The notes under the pieces: model-generated
What the model saw: the letters and a program-made list of their open reading frames with translations, nothing else
Told to the model about the DNA's origin: nothing
Databases searched by the model: none
Shown: positions 8,214 to 16,652 of the stretch, piece after piece
How the letters are laid out: each line of letters opens with the position of its first letter
Position numbering within the stretch: position 1 is the stretch's first letter
Source of the DNA: JANNMJ01 sp031397815
GTDB taxonomy: Bacteria > Bacteroidota > Bacteroidia > Cytophagales > Hymenobacteraceae
Direction: 5' to 3'
NCBI GenBank assembly: GCA_031397815.1
Contig: JANNMJ010000243.1
Coordinates: forward strand, 1-32,589
Length of the DNA: 32,589 nucleotides
Position numbers and translations under genes: made by a program

Positions 8214-8454
8214 CAAGCAGTACGAAAAACCACCGCAACAGCGCCCAAACAGCAGCATCCCGAGCCTTCCCCCAATCAAAACCCTCACTGGCGCGGTTAT
8301 GGAATTGCGCCCGCCCGAAAAGTGTCATAGGCACAATTCGCGCTTGCTTGAGGAATGCGTGTAAGGAAAGGCCGCTCCCGGCGTCTATCGGGGCAGAAGA
8401 GCTACTGCTGATGGGCGCTTCTTTTCTTCAGATTTTCAGTTTTAATCTCCCCCC

Positions 8455-9135
8455 ATGAAATTCCGTCCGCTGTTATTGCTGCTTGCTTTGTGTAGTATTC
8501 TGACGTTGGTTTATGCCCGCACCGTGCCTCCGCAGGATGGCGGCGGCAAGCGTTCCACCGCCGGTCAGGCGCCTGCCGACCAGAAAGGCCTCGCGCTTGC
8601 CACCTTCGCTGGTGGGTGTTTTTGGGCGCAGGAAGAGGTTTTTGAGGAAGTGAAAGGCGTGCGCGCTGTGGTGTCGGGCTATGCCGGTGGCACCGTCGAC
8701 CACCCGACGTACGAGCAGGTGGCGAGCCGCAAAACCGGTCACGCCGAAGCTGTGCAGATTTATTACGACCCCGCCGTCGTGAGCTACGCCACCTTGGTGG
8801 ATGTGTTTCTGCGCGGCTCGCACAACCCTACGCAGCTCAACCGCCAAGGGCCGGATGTGGGCGACGAGTACCGCTCGGCCGTTTTTTACCGCACTCCGCA
8901 GGAAAAAGCCACGGTAGAAGCCGCGATTAAGCGCGTCGATGCCGCTCACGTGTACGACGAGCCGGTGGTGACGCAGGTAACGCCGCTCACGAAATTCTGG
9001 CCCGCCGAAGATTATCATCAGGGATATTATCGCCTGAATCCGTCGCAACCGTACATCGCGTCGGTGTCGCGTAAGAAGGTGGAGCATTTTCGGGCCGAAT
9101 TTCCGAAGCTCGTCAAGCCCGCTGCGGAGCGGTAG
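8455..9135 (+). CDS. msrA: Peptide-methionine (S)-S-oxide reductase MsrA, exported
   Basis: A 226-aa enzyme that reduces the S-epimer of methionine sulfoxide in proteins with a thiol donor. FAGGCFWAQEEVF carries the catalytic Cys55 in the invariant GGCFW motif. GYAGG, HAEAVQIYYDP and EDYHQGYYRLNP are further MsrA signatures. The start ATG gives a hydrophobic leader (LLLLLALCSILTLVYA), so unlike standard cytosolic MsrA it is probably exported to the periplasm or envelope, possibly after cleavage near YARTV. No MsrB domain is fused. Lying after the molybdoenzyme and cytochrome genes, it could take part in envelope sulfur-oxidation repair, but the 478-bp repeat-filled gap argues against a single operon. 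Confidence 0.95.
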   Translation: MKFRPLLLLLALCSILTLVYARTVPPQDGGGKRSTAGQAPADQKGLALATFAGGCFWAQEEVFEEVKGVRAVVSGYAGGTVDHPTYEQVASRKTGHAEAVQIYYDPAVVSYATLVDVFLRGSHNPTQLNRQGPDVGDEYRSAVFYRTPQEKATVEAAIKRVDAAHVYDEPVVTQVTPLTKFWPAEDYHQGYYRLNPSQPYIASVSRKKVEHFRAEFPKLVKPAAER

Positions 9136-9186
9136 GACGCGTTTTTAGGCGCTTAGTAGCGCTTGGTTTGTCTTGAGATAAAACAA

Positions 9187-9220
9187 AAAGGCCCGCCGTG
9201 AAGCTTCACGGCGGGCCTTT
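9187..9220. terminator. Bidirectional terminator between convergent genes
   Basis: A perfect palindrome of 34 bp (AAAGGCCCGCCGTGAAG and its complement) has A-rich sequence before it and T-rich sequence after it (GTTTTAT). It lies between msrA and the convergent small membrane-protein gene and can serve both strands. Confidence 0.9.
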
Positions 9221-9256
9221 GTTTTATAGTCGAAAATCTGCTTGAGCCGAGCCGGA

Positions 9257-9568
9257 TTACGGCTTGTCGTGGCTTGCGGCGCGGTGCTCGCCGTTGCGGG
9301 CGCCGCCGGGCTGCGATTCTTCTTCGCTGCTGTCATCGTCGGTTACCTGACGCAGTACGAGCAGCGCGCCCACGGCCAACAGGCCGCCGATAGCCAAAAG
9401 CTGACCCGTGCTCAGGCGCTTCCCAGCCTTCAGGAGCAGGGTGCCGGCGTGGCTGAGCAGGTCGGGGAGGTGGTCGTGGTTGCCTTGGTATACGTGCATC
9501 ATCGACTCGACAACGCGCGACAAATCCTGCGGAACCAAGCGCAGGGCATCTTCAGTGGGGGTACTCAT
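9257..9568 (-). CDS. Small single-pass membrane protein, unknown function
   Basis: A 103-aa protein from the ATG at 9568; an in-frame upstream start would add 11 residues. The N-terminal half (MSTPTEDALRLVPQDLSRVVESMMHV) is helical and amphipathic, followed by one clear transmembrane segment (LLAIGGLLAVGALLVLRQV, about 56-74) and a polar, acidic tail (DDDSSEEES). The length and layout recall small phage-holin-like or DUF883-type Bacteroidota membrane proteins, but I do not recognise the family. It ends at the shared terminator with msrA. Confidence 0.65.
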   Translation of the reverse strand: MSTPTEDALRLVPQDLSRVVESMMHVYQGNHDHLPDLLSHAGTLLLKAGKRLSTGQLLAIGGLLAVGALLVLRQVTDDDSSEEESQPGGARNGEHRAASHDKP

Positions 9569-9831
9569 CGGAGGAAAAACAAAATGGTGATGCGGGAACA
9601 ATGCAATGTAAGGCGCCGCGCAAGCACGGCGGCGGAGGTCTTACGGGCAGATTTGGTGGAGTGTTGGGTTCCGGGCCGATTCTGTTGCGGCGCGGGGGTG
9701 CCGCCGTCGGGGCACAACCCCACGGGCGGCTGTATGCGTAAGGCTACGCGGCGCGTGCGTCGTGCGCGCGCTCGGCCCGTGGCGCAACGCGACGGGCTTT
9801 TCCTTCCACTCGATATTCCTGCTTCCTTCCG

Positions 9832-10482
9832 ATGATGCCTTTCCTTGAATCTGAAAACGCCGCTAGGCGCCCTGCCGCTCGCTCGTCCGCTGTGTGGCAA
9901 CGGCTGCTGTGGCTGCTGATTACACCTTTTCTGATCGGGCTGAGCGCCTGCACCACCACCCAACGCGTGAGCGTCTCGACGGACTACGATAAAAGCACCA
10001 ATTTCCAGCAGTACCGCACCTACGACTGGTTCCAGGACCAGCCCACCGGCGAGCGCGATAAAACCGGCACCTACGACACCTTCGCCGACCGCCGTCTCCG
10101 CACTGCCCTCGAAGCCGAGCTGACGCGCAAAGGCTTCACCCGCACCGCCACCAACCCAGACCTGAAAATCGCCTACGACATCACCGTCAAGACCGAGCAG
10201 CGCGCCGACCCGACGACCGCCTTCGCGCCCGGTTTCGGCTACGGGTATTCTTACTGGTACGGCTACCGCTACAATTACGGCTTCAACCGTTTCGGGCCGG
10301 GTTATTTCAACACCACGCAATACCGCGTCGGCACCATTTTAATCGATTTTGTCGACGCCAAAGCCAATGAGCTTATCTGGCGCGGCGTCGGCGAATCCGT
10401 AGTAGACCCCGGCGCCGTCAGCGAAGCCGCGATTCAGGAAATCGTGGCCGGTATTCTCGCGAAATACCCGCCCGCCAAGTAG
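9832..10482 (+). CDS. DUF4136 family lipoprotein
   Basis: A 216-aa predicted lipoprotein. The leader is long and basic (RRPAARSS), then LLWLLITPFLIGLSAC forms a lipobox with Cys40 as the lipidated residue. The mature part VSVSTDYDKSTNFQQYRTYDWFQ and the closing GVGESVVDPGAVSEAAIQEIVAGILAKYPP match the DUF4136 pattern. A Tyr/Gly-rich segment (about 140-160) sits in the middle. Members are membrane-anchored proteins of unknown function. The ATG at 9832 is followed at once by a second ATG (9835). No operon partner is apparent. Confidence 0.85.
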   Translation: MMPFLESENAARRPAARSSAVWQRLLWLLITPFLIGLSACTTTQRVSVSTDYDKSTNFQQYRTYDWFQDQPTGERDKTGTYDTFADRRLRTALEAELTRKGFTRTATNPDLKIAYDITVKTEQRADPTTAFAPGFGYGYSYWYGYRYNYGFNRFGPGYFNTTQYRVGTILIDFVDAKANELIWRGVGESVVDPGAVSEAAIQEIVAGILAKYPPAK

Positions 10483-10530
10483 GGGCTGGGCCTTGTGCCC
10501 GCCCGTTTGCCCATCCTCGCCCATCTTATC

Positions 10531-10577
10531 GGCCGGTCAGCGTCTGCCTCGTGGAAACACGGCGACGCTGACCGGCC
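10531..10577. repeat. Inverted repeat in the 10.48-10.92 kb gap
   Basis: GGCCGGTCAGCGTC (10531-10544) and its exact complement (10564-10577) are separated by 19 nt. No T-run follows, so a rho-independent terminator is uncertain. The rest of the gap is AT-rich from about 10720 on and carries a promoter candidate. No gene is seen. Confidence 0.7.
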
Positions 10578-10772
10578 GGTTTGCTTGCAGGCGGAAGCAC
10601 AAGGCACCCGTTTACTGACCGAGCCAGATTTTTTCAAGCAAAGAACCGCCCCGGCTTCGGGTGATGAATGCGCCTGATTGCGCTATGAGGCTCGATTTGG
10701 GGACATTGCGCTGAAAAAAAGGCGCTCAAGGTAGCACATAAAAGTCAAATTTCTAAAATCAAAAAAATTCTT

Positions 10773-10803
10773 TTTGCCGTCAGCAACTATTCCCCTACCT
10801 TCG
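10773..10803 (+). promoter_or_regulatory. Bacteroidota-type promoter for the large T9SS protein
   Basis: TTTG (10773-10776), 19 nt, then TACCTTCG (10796-10803): a close match to the Bacteroidota primary-sigma consensus TTTG-N19-TAnnTTTG, in an AT-rich stretch. It would give a leader of about 110 nt before the ATG at 10925. Confidence 0.6.
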
Positions 10804-10961
10804 GCCGTCAAGTGTGCAAACCGGCCCGTGCCGGGGTGCTTTCCCCCTCTCTATACCAACTCGTTGTTTTAAGCATTTTCGACTCTCCGCGTGCCCATTG
10901 TCACCTTAACCCCTTTTCATGCGGATGAAAAATTCTTCTTTATTTTCTTTGAAAAATACTG

Positions 10962-10971
10962 CCCCCCCCCC
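10962..10971 (+). repeat. Poly-C tract (10 C) in the signal-peptide region
   Basis: Ten consecutive C. Reading from the ATG at 10925, the frame runs through the tract into a stop (TAG) at about 11033. With nine C (or twelve) the same start would join the 1325-aa frame and yield a complete signal peptide (basic n-region, VAALWGLLLMFGSLM core, VAWA-Q cleavage). This is either a phase-variation switch in the off state or a homopolymer miscall. Confidence 0.9.
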
Positions 10972-11018
10972 GGCTTCGTGCTATTCGGGGTGGCTCGGTA
11001 GCCGCCCTTTGGGGGCTG

Positions 11019-14000
11019 TTGCTGATGTTTGGTAGCCTGATGCCGCGTGTGGCGTGGGCGCAGTACAGCGCGCCGCCAGCGCCGGTCTGGAATGATGCCT
11101 ATGACCGCTCTTACACCTATGTGTGTAACTCGGTGGCCGGTACGCGTCCCATCCACGATTGGTATTACGGCGTGACCCCGACCAAGGATGGGGGCAGTAT
11201 CAGTGTCGGCTACAGCTCGGCCACTATTACCGCTACCTGCGCCACTTTACGCTTTACCCCTCTGATGGTCAAGCACTCGGCGGCAGGGGTGATCGAGTGG
11301 GCGCACATTTACCCACTGAGCGACTCGTCGCGGATCGGCAACTTCCGCGAGGTCGTCGAGTGCCAGGACGGCAGTGGGTACGTAGCGGTCGGTTACGAAA
11401 GCATTTCGACCTCAACGACCGTCGTTAATCGCCAAATTCAGGTGGTGAAAGTAGACCGTTTCGGCGCCCTGCTCTCCCGTCAATACCTGAGTTTTGGCTC
11501 GCTGACGACGACGGTGCCAAGCGCCGTGACGACGCCGATGCAACCGTTCTCGATCCGGGAGGTATTCACGTATGATGCCGCCGGGCAACTGGTCGGGGAT
11601 GGGTATGTTATCGGTGGAATGGGCGCCAATACGACCGTTAACCCGGAGTATCACCCTTACGTGGCCCGCTTGTCGGCCACGATGACTCGGATTTGGGATA
11701 AACTCTATACCGACCGAGTCGCTACTTCCGCTCTGAGTGGCGCGCCCAACGGTATCGTACGCCCCTTGTACGCCACCGGCACCGACCAGCGCCCGAGTGC
11801 CACGCGGGCCGCGTATGCGCCTACCGGTGCCGCCACGCCCGGGGTAAGCCCCGTAGTTGGCTTCGTCTACAGTGGTCTGGAGTTCTTTTCCAGCGGTCCG
11901 GCCGCTTACTGCCCGCTGTTGGGCGAGTTGGCCCCTGACGGAACCCCGCGCTGGTGGCACCACCAGACAGCGGCTGATATTCCGGCGCCGCAGTATAGCG
12001 CCTCGTGTGTTAGTCCAACCGTCATTCCTAACTACTCGGGCGATATCGAGCAGTCGCCCACCGGGCAAGTGGCCGTCGCGCAAGTGTTTAACCGCACGTC
12101 TTGTAATAGTCTGATAGCGGGCGATCTCTACCTGCGCCGCTTCACCCCGACCGCCACCACCACCCCGCCGTCGTTCACGGACCTGTTCCTCACAACGGCG
12201 CGCAGCCGCGAGTGGTGGCCCAACGTGGCGCCCACCCCTGATGGCGGCTATGCCGTTCTCGCCGCTCAGGCGCCCGGTTCGGTTACTGGGTCGCCCTACG
12301 ATTTTCAGCTTCATAAAGTCAGCGCCACGGGTACGGCCGAATGGGGGAGCAGCTTCGCCAATAGCCCCCATTACGTGGGCGCCGATAATGAAGCCTGCGC
12401 TTTTGGCCTGGCCCTCACGGCGGATGGCAGCTACCTGCTCGGCGGCGACAATACCGTCGATCTGGCCGTGCCGGTTGGTACTCAGACTAATCACGACGAC
12501 GCCGTGCTCGTGAAGCTGCGTCAACCGTGCTTAAACCTCGCCAACGGTTTCGATGTGGTGGCCGCCAACAACGCCTTACCAGCCAACAACTGGACCACCG
12601 CCCGCCGCATCCGCGGCACCGTGACGGTGAAAAACGGCGGCGTGCTGACCATCAGCGGCCCCGGCGCGTTCATCGAGTTCGCCGATACGCGCACCTACCA
12701 ACTTCCCACCACTCCCAAAGCCAACCCGCTCAACCCGACGCGGATTGTGGTGGAGCCGGGCGGCAAGCTCGTCATCCGCGACGGCGCGCACCTGACCGTG
12801 CTCAACGACGCCGCCTGCGGTACTCCCGGCGCGATGTGGGACGGTATCGTGCTCAAAGGGGTGCCAACCAAGGCCCAGACGCCAGCCGAGCAGCCGGTCA
12901 TCGAACTCTCCGGTTGTACCATCGAAAAAGCCCACGTGGGCGTGTTGGCGGGGCGGATGAACTACAGCGCCAGCGGCCTGCCCGCCCCCGCCCTCAACGA
13001 CGGCGGCGGTTTGGTGACGGCCACCAACACGCTGTTCCGCAACTGCTTCAACGGCGTGAACCTACAGACCTACGGCCGGACGGCTACGGCCCCCGCAGCT
13101 AATGCCTGTAACAGCAGCTCGTTCACTCATTGCATCTTCCGCGCCGATGCCGTGTTGGCCGACCCGCTCTACATAACGGCGCCGACGGCCACCCCGGCCA
13201 ACGTGCGGCTCCCGAGCCAAGTGGGACTGAAAATATTTACCACGCAGGGCGTTCAGGTGATGGGCTGCACGTTCGAGCTGGTGGGCGACGGCACGACGGT
13301 GCCCGACGGCACGACGGACGTTTTCGCGGTGGTGCCGACGAACCAGCGCGGAACGGGAATTTACGCGAGTAATTCGACCATCACGATCCAGGACTACGTT
13401 CCGGCTACCGGCGGACCCGTGCGTAGCACGTTCCGGCGGCTCTACAACGGCGTACTTGCTTCCAATACGTCGATGGCTTATATGACGAGCATCAAACACG
13501 GCTTGTTTGAGGGGTGTTTGGGCGGAATCAGCCTGACGGGCGTGGCCAGCTCCTTGTTGGCGGATAACGACATAACCATCGGCCGCGCCACCGATGGGTA
13601 TCCCTACGGCTTGAGCCTTTACAACTCCTACGGCTACGCCGTGCGCAACAACCGTTTTACGGCTGCCGCCGTTGCCGGTACGGACTTGGGAGGGAGTAAT
13701 AGTGCCCGCGGCTTGCTGGTAACGCTTTCCGATGGCGCCACCAATTCGCGGTACAATGTGATCAATGGCAACTCCTTCCATCAGATGGCATCGGGGATGT
13801 ATGTGCAGCGGGGCAACAGCAAGTTGGCGCTCCGGTGCAACGAATTCACCGGGGTGCTCAACCGCGCCGATATTGAAGTGTTGGTAGGTGCACCGGATTA
13901 TCCCATGCAACCTGCCCGTGATGTGTTGCGGAATCCGCAGGGAACGTGCTTGGGCCCTTACAATCCGCCAGCATCTAACCAGTTTAGTCATACGTGCGGC

Positions 14001-14996
14001 ACGGCGAAGGAAATAATGATAAGCGGGATTAATATCACGCAGTTGCAGTATAACCACTTCGGTGGCACTGTTACGACGCCCAACTGTATTAATGCTGCAT
14101 TGGCATTAACTCAGTGTCAGGCATTCTTCAACAAGCCAAGCGATTGCCCCACACAAACCGCTTTCGAGCAAGCAACAGATAGTGATTTGAGTGCTTTACT
14201 CGGTACGTCAACTTTCACCGACCCCGGTGCTCGGGCGGAGGTAATTGATGAAATGCTCCGGCGCCAATTGGCTACGTGCGGTGGAGGAGTGAATGCAGCA
14301 GTCGATATGCTGCGGGCCTTGAACGAGCCGGGCTATGAAGAGCAGTTGCTGGCGCTGGAAGTAGCGGGTAACTATCAGGCCGCCAACCGAACGGCTGCGC
14401 CGCGTCTCCCCAAGCATCGCCGACACGCGGTTGGGGCCGATACTCAGGCCCGCACTACCCCCACCGCCACGTATTTCGACGAAGTGCGCGAGCTGTTGGC
14501 GCCGCTGGGTTCGGATAGTGCCATCGTCGTCACCCTCAAAGCCGACAGCACCTTGCGGAAACGGCTGTGGCAGATTGCCAACGACACCACCACGTGGGGC
14601 TACGTGGCAGGGCAGGCCACGCTGGGCCGTTATTTGGGATATAAATTCCGGCCGTGGTTTGAAGGCGCGCCGGAAATCAGCTATGACGCCTTCCGTACGA
14701 CCGCAGCTCCTGCTGCGTCTAAATCGACGGCGGTGGAGCGCGGGGCTACTTTGGCCCTGTACCCTAACCCCGCCGACGACGTGGTGACGCTGACGTATAC
14801 GCTACCCCACGGGGCGGCAACGGGGCAAATCGAGCTGCACGACCAGTTTGGTAAGCGCTGCCGCGTGGTGGAGCTGAACGCCTCAAGCCAAGCCGCTGCG
14901 TTCAACCTGCGCGGGTTGTTGCCGGGGTTGTATTATTACACCTACTCGGCCGAAGGCGAGCGGGTGATGGCGGGCACCCTCGTCAAGCGGCCATAA
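11019..14996 (+). CDS. Large T9SS-exported beta-helix protein, signal peptide out of frame
   Basis: The intact frame covers 1325 aa from a TTG; an ATG lies two codons later. The true start is probably the ATG at 10925, separated from this frame by the poly-C tract. Residues about 1-500 hold propeller-like repeats (TPTKDGGSISVGYSS, TPDGGYAVLAAQ, LTADGSYLLGGDN). From about 500 on there is a right-handed beta-helix-like region of GTVTVKNGGVLTISG, GGKLVIRDGAHLTV and repeated N-rich turns. The C-terminus (LYPNPADDVVTLTYTL ... LLPGLYYYTYSAEGERVMAGTLVKRP) is a type A T9SS sorting domain. It is likely secreted and surface-attached; function unknown, adhesin or matrix protein possible. It ends at a strong terminator. 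Confidence 0.85.
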   Translation: MLMFGSLMPRVAWAQYSAPPAPVWNDAYDRSYTYVCNSVAGTRPIHDWYYGVTPTKDGGSISVGYSSATITATCATLRFTPLMVKHSAAGVIEWAHIYPLSDSSRIGNFREVVECQDGSGYVAVGYESISTSTTVVNRQIQVVKVDRFGALLSRQYLSFGSLTTTVPSAVTTPMQPFSIREVFTYDAAGQLVGDGYVIGGMGANTTVNPEYHPYVARLSATMTRIWDKLYTDRVATSALSGAPNGIVRPLYATGTDQRPSATRAAYAPTGAATPGVSPVVGFVYSGLEFFSSGPAAYCPLLGELAPDGTPRWWHHQTAADIPAPQYSASCVSPTVIPNYSGDIEQSPTGQVAVAQVFNRTSCNSLIAGDLYLRRFTPTATTTPPSFTDLFLTTARSREWWPNVAPTPDGGYAVLAAQAPGSVTGSPYDFQLHKVSATGTAEWGSSFANSPHYVGADNEACAFGLALTADGSYLLGGDNTVDLAVPVGTQTNHDDAVLVKLRQPCLNLANGFDVVAANNALPANNWTTARRIRGTVTVKNGGVLTISGPGAFIEFADTRTYQLPTTPKANPLNPTRIVVEPGGKLVIRDGAHLTVLNDAACGTPGAMWDGIVLKGVPTKAQTPAEQPVIELSGCTIEKAHVGVLAGRMNYSASGLPAPALNDGGGLVTATNTLFRNCFNGVNLQTYGRTATAPAANACNSSSFTHCIFRADAVLADPLYITAPTATPANVRLPSQVGLKIFTTQGVQVMGCTFELVGDGTTVPDGTTDVFAVVPTNQRGTGIYASNSTITIQDYVPATGGPVRSTFRRLYNGVLASNTSMAYMTSIKHGLFEGCLGGISLTGVASSLLADNDITIGRATDGYPYGLSLYNSYGYAVRNNRFTAAAVAGTDLGGSNSARGLLVTLSDGATNSRYNVINGNSFHQMASGMYVQRGNSKLALRCNEFTGVLNRADIEVLVGAPDYPMQPARDVLRNPQGTCLGPYNPPASNQFSHTCGTAKEIMISGINITQLQYNHFGGTVTTPNCINAALALTQCQAFFNKPSDCPTQTAFEQATDSDLSALLGTSTFTDPGARAEVIDEMLRRQLATCGGGVNAAVDMLRALNEPGYEEQLLALEVAGNYQAANRTAAPRLPKHRRHAVGADTQARTTPTATYFDEVRELLAPLGSDSAIVVTLKADSTLRKRLWQIANDTTTWGYVAGQATLGRYLGYKFRPWFEGAPEISYDAFRTTAAPAASKSTAVERGATLALYPNPADDVVTLTYTLPHGAATGQIELHDQFGKRCRVVELNASSQAAAFNLRGLLPGLYYYTYSAEGERVMAGTLVKRP

Positions 14997-15011
14997 ACTG
15001 ACGGATAATCG

Positions 15012-15060
15012 ACTCGGCGGCAGAGAGAAACCATTTCTCTCTGCCGCCGAGTTTTTTTTT
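15012..15060 (+). terminator. Strong terminator just upstream of the next start codon
   Basis: A perfect 19-bp stem (15012-15030 with 15034-15052), a 3-nt loop CCA and nine T. The ATG of the next gene is at 15071, only ten bases after the T-run. Confidence 0.95.
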
Positions 15061-15070
15061 CTTCCTTCCC

Positions 15071-16612
15071 ATGAAACCTCTATCACGCTTCGTAAGCCTC
15101 ACTCTTCTGTACTGGCTGACCACACTGGTGGCGCAAGCACAATATTTCAACAATCGCTACGCTAACCCCGGCTCGCCCTATCAGTCAAGCCTAACGAGCA
15201 TCGTGTCCACCGATTCGGGATATGTAAGCATTGGGCAATCAAGTAACTATCCCGCATCTCCGACCAATTCCCTCGTGCTGCGCTGGCTCAACCCCGACGG
15301 CCGCCAGCGCCGCGCCCGCTACTTCGGCCAGACCGGCGACTACTACGCCTCGAATTTTCGCACTAGCCTACTGACGCTGCCCGATGGCGGCTACGCCTCG
15401 TCTGCCACGCGCAACGCGGCTACCGGCGACAACTACCCGATGCTCTGGCGCTTCACGGCGGCGGGCGACACGCTCTGGACGAAAACCTACGGCCCCCAGA
15501 TCAATCGCATTTTTTACAACGGCTGCTACCTGCCCGGCCGGGGCTACGCACTGGTGGGCACGGCGCAGATGGCTATCAATCCCTACGACGGCGATGTGCT
15601 GCTCATCCGCACCGACACGGCGGGCAACAAGCTCTGGGAGCACACCTACCACGCCGCTTTCTCAGACGACGCTACCACCGTGGCCGCTACCCCCGACGGA
15701 GGCTTTCTGCTGGGCGGGAGCGTGCGCTACACGGGCGGCTTTTCCAACTACGACGCGTTGGTGCTCAAAGTCGATTCATTGGGGCGGGAGCAGTGGCGAC
15801 GCGTGTTCGGCGGTCCTTACTACGATGGCAACGCCCACGTCACGGTGCTCGCCGACGGCACGTATCTGGTGGGGATGGGGCTGACGGTGGGCGTCGTCAA
15901 CGGGTACGTGCAGATGCGCACGGCGCTCTATAAGCTCAACCCGCTGGACGGCAGTACCCGCTCGCAGCGGCTCTACGGCCCGCCCCTGTACGGGACGCAG
16001 GTCTTCGCCCTGCACGAGCTGGCCGACGGGTCGCTGGTAACGGCCGGGGGCATGGGCGACACGACCAATGCCAGACCGCTAGGCAACGGCTTTCCGGTGG
16101 GCTATATTCTGAAAGTGTGCGCCGACGGCGACAGCGTCTGGTACCGCACGTACCGCCAGCTCACGGGAGGCTTTTCGGAGAATTATCCCCGCGATTTGCG
16201 GCCCACGCCGGATGGCGGTTTCGTGGGCTGTGGCTTTCTCATTCCGCACGCGCCCGACACGGGCAGCGCCGACGGCTGGGCCTTCAAGCTCGACTCAGCG
16301 GGCTACTTACAGGCCGGGGGCACCCCACCCACGCGGGTTTGCCCGCGCCCGCAAGTGGGCCTGCCCCCCGATGAGGCCGCCGCGCCGCCAGTAGCCGTCT
16401 GGCCCAACCCCGCCCCGGATGGCCGCTTCACGCTGCAAGCGCCCGGCGCCACCACGTACACCGTGGCCGATGCATTGGGCCGGGAAGTGGCCCACGGCGC
16501 CGTGCGGGCGGGGGAGAACGCGCTGGATTTGAGCCGCCACCCCAGCGGCCTGTACCTGCTGCGCCTCACCAGCCGCCAAGGCCGCACGACAACCTATAAG
16601 CTGCTGCGGTGA
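15071..16612 (+). CDS. T9SS-exported propeller-repeat protein (paralogue 1)
   Basis: A 513-aa protein with a signal peptide (FVSLTLLYWLTTLVAQAQ). Along residues 40-420 it carries repeated strands of the form (T)PDGGF/Y-x-x-x-G (LTLPDGGYASSATR, ATPDGGFLLGGSV, LADGTYLVGMG, TPDGGFVGCGF) with intervening LWTKTYG / EQWRRVFGG tryptophan repeats, which suggests a beta-propeller. The C-terminus VWPNPAPDGRFTLQAPG ... HPSGLYLLRL is a T9SS sorting domain. The gene is followed directly by a paralogue of identical length. Ligand and role unknown; extracellular. Confidence 0.85.
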   Translation: MKPLSRFVSLTLLYWLTTLVAQAQYFNNRYANPGSPYQSSLTSIVSTDSGYVSIGQSSNYPASPTNSLVLRWLNPDGRQRRARYFGQTGDYYASNFRTSLLTLPDGGYASSATRNAATGDNYPMLWRFTAAGDTLWTKTYGPQINRIFYNGCYLPGRGYALVGTAQMAINPYDGDVLLIRTDTAGNKLWEHTYHAAFSDDATTVAATPDGGFLLGGSVRYTGGFSNYDALVLKVDSLGREQWRRVFGGPYYDGNAHVTVLADGTYLVGMGLTVGVVNGYVQMRTALYKLNPLDGSTRSQRLYGPPLYGTQVFALHELADGSLVTAGGMGDTTNARPLGNGFPVGYILKVCADGDSVWYRTYRQLTGGFSENYPRDLRPTPDGGFVGCGFLIPHAPDTGSADGWAFKLDSAGYLQAGGTPPTRVCPRPQVGLPPDEAAAPPVAVWPNPAPDGRFTLQAPGATTYTVADALGREVAHGAVRAGENALDLSRHPSGLYLLRLTSRQGRTTTYKLLR

Positions 16613-16652
16613 GGGGGGAGTTTTCCCAGCCACCCACTTTGTTTTTAGCACC

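Noticed and set aside
8006..8458. 150-aa plus-strand frame before msrA
   Set aside because: It reads through a REP hairpin and short repeats, shows no domain, and ends over the msrA start.
10531..10577. Rho-independent terminator of the DUF4136 gene
   Set aside because: The arms pair perfectly but the loop is 19 nt and no T-run follows; kept only as an inverted repeat.
13062..14057. 331-codon minus-strand frame inside the 1325-aa gene
   Set aside because: Shadow of the plus-strand coding region, typical of high-GC DNA.
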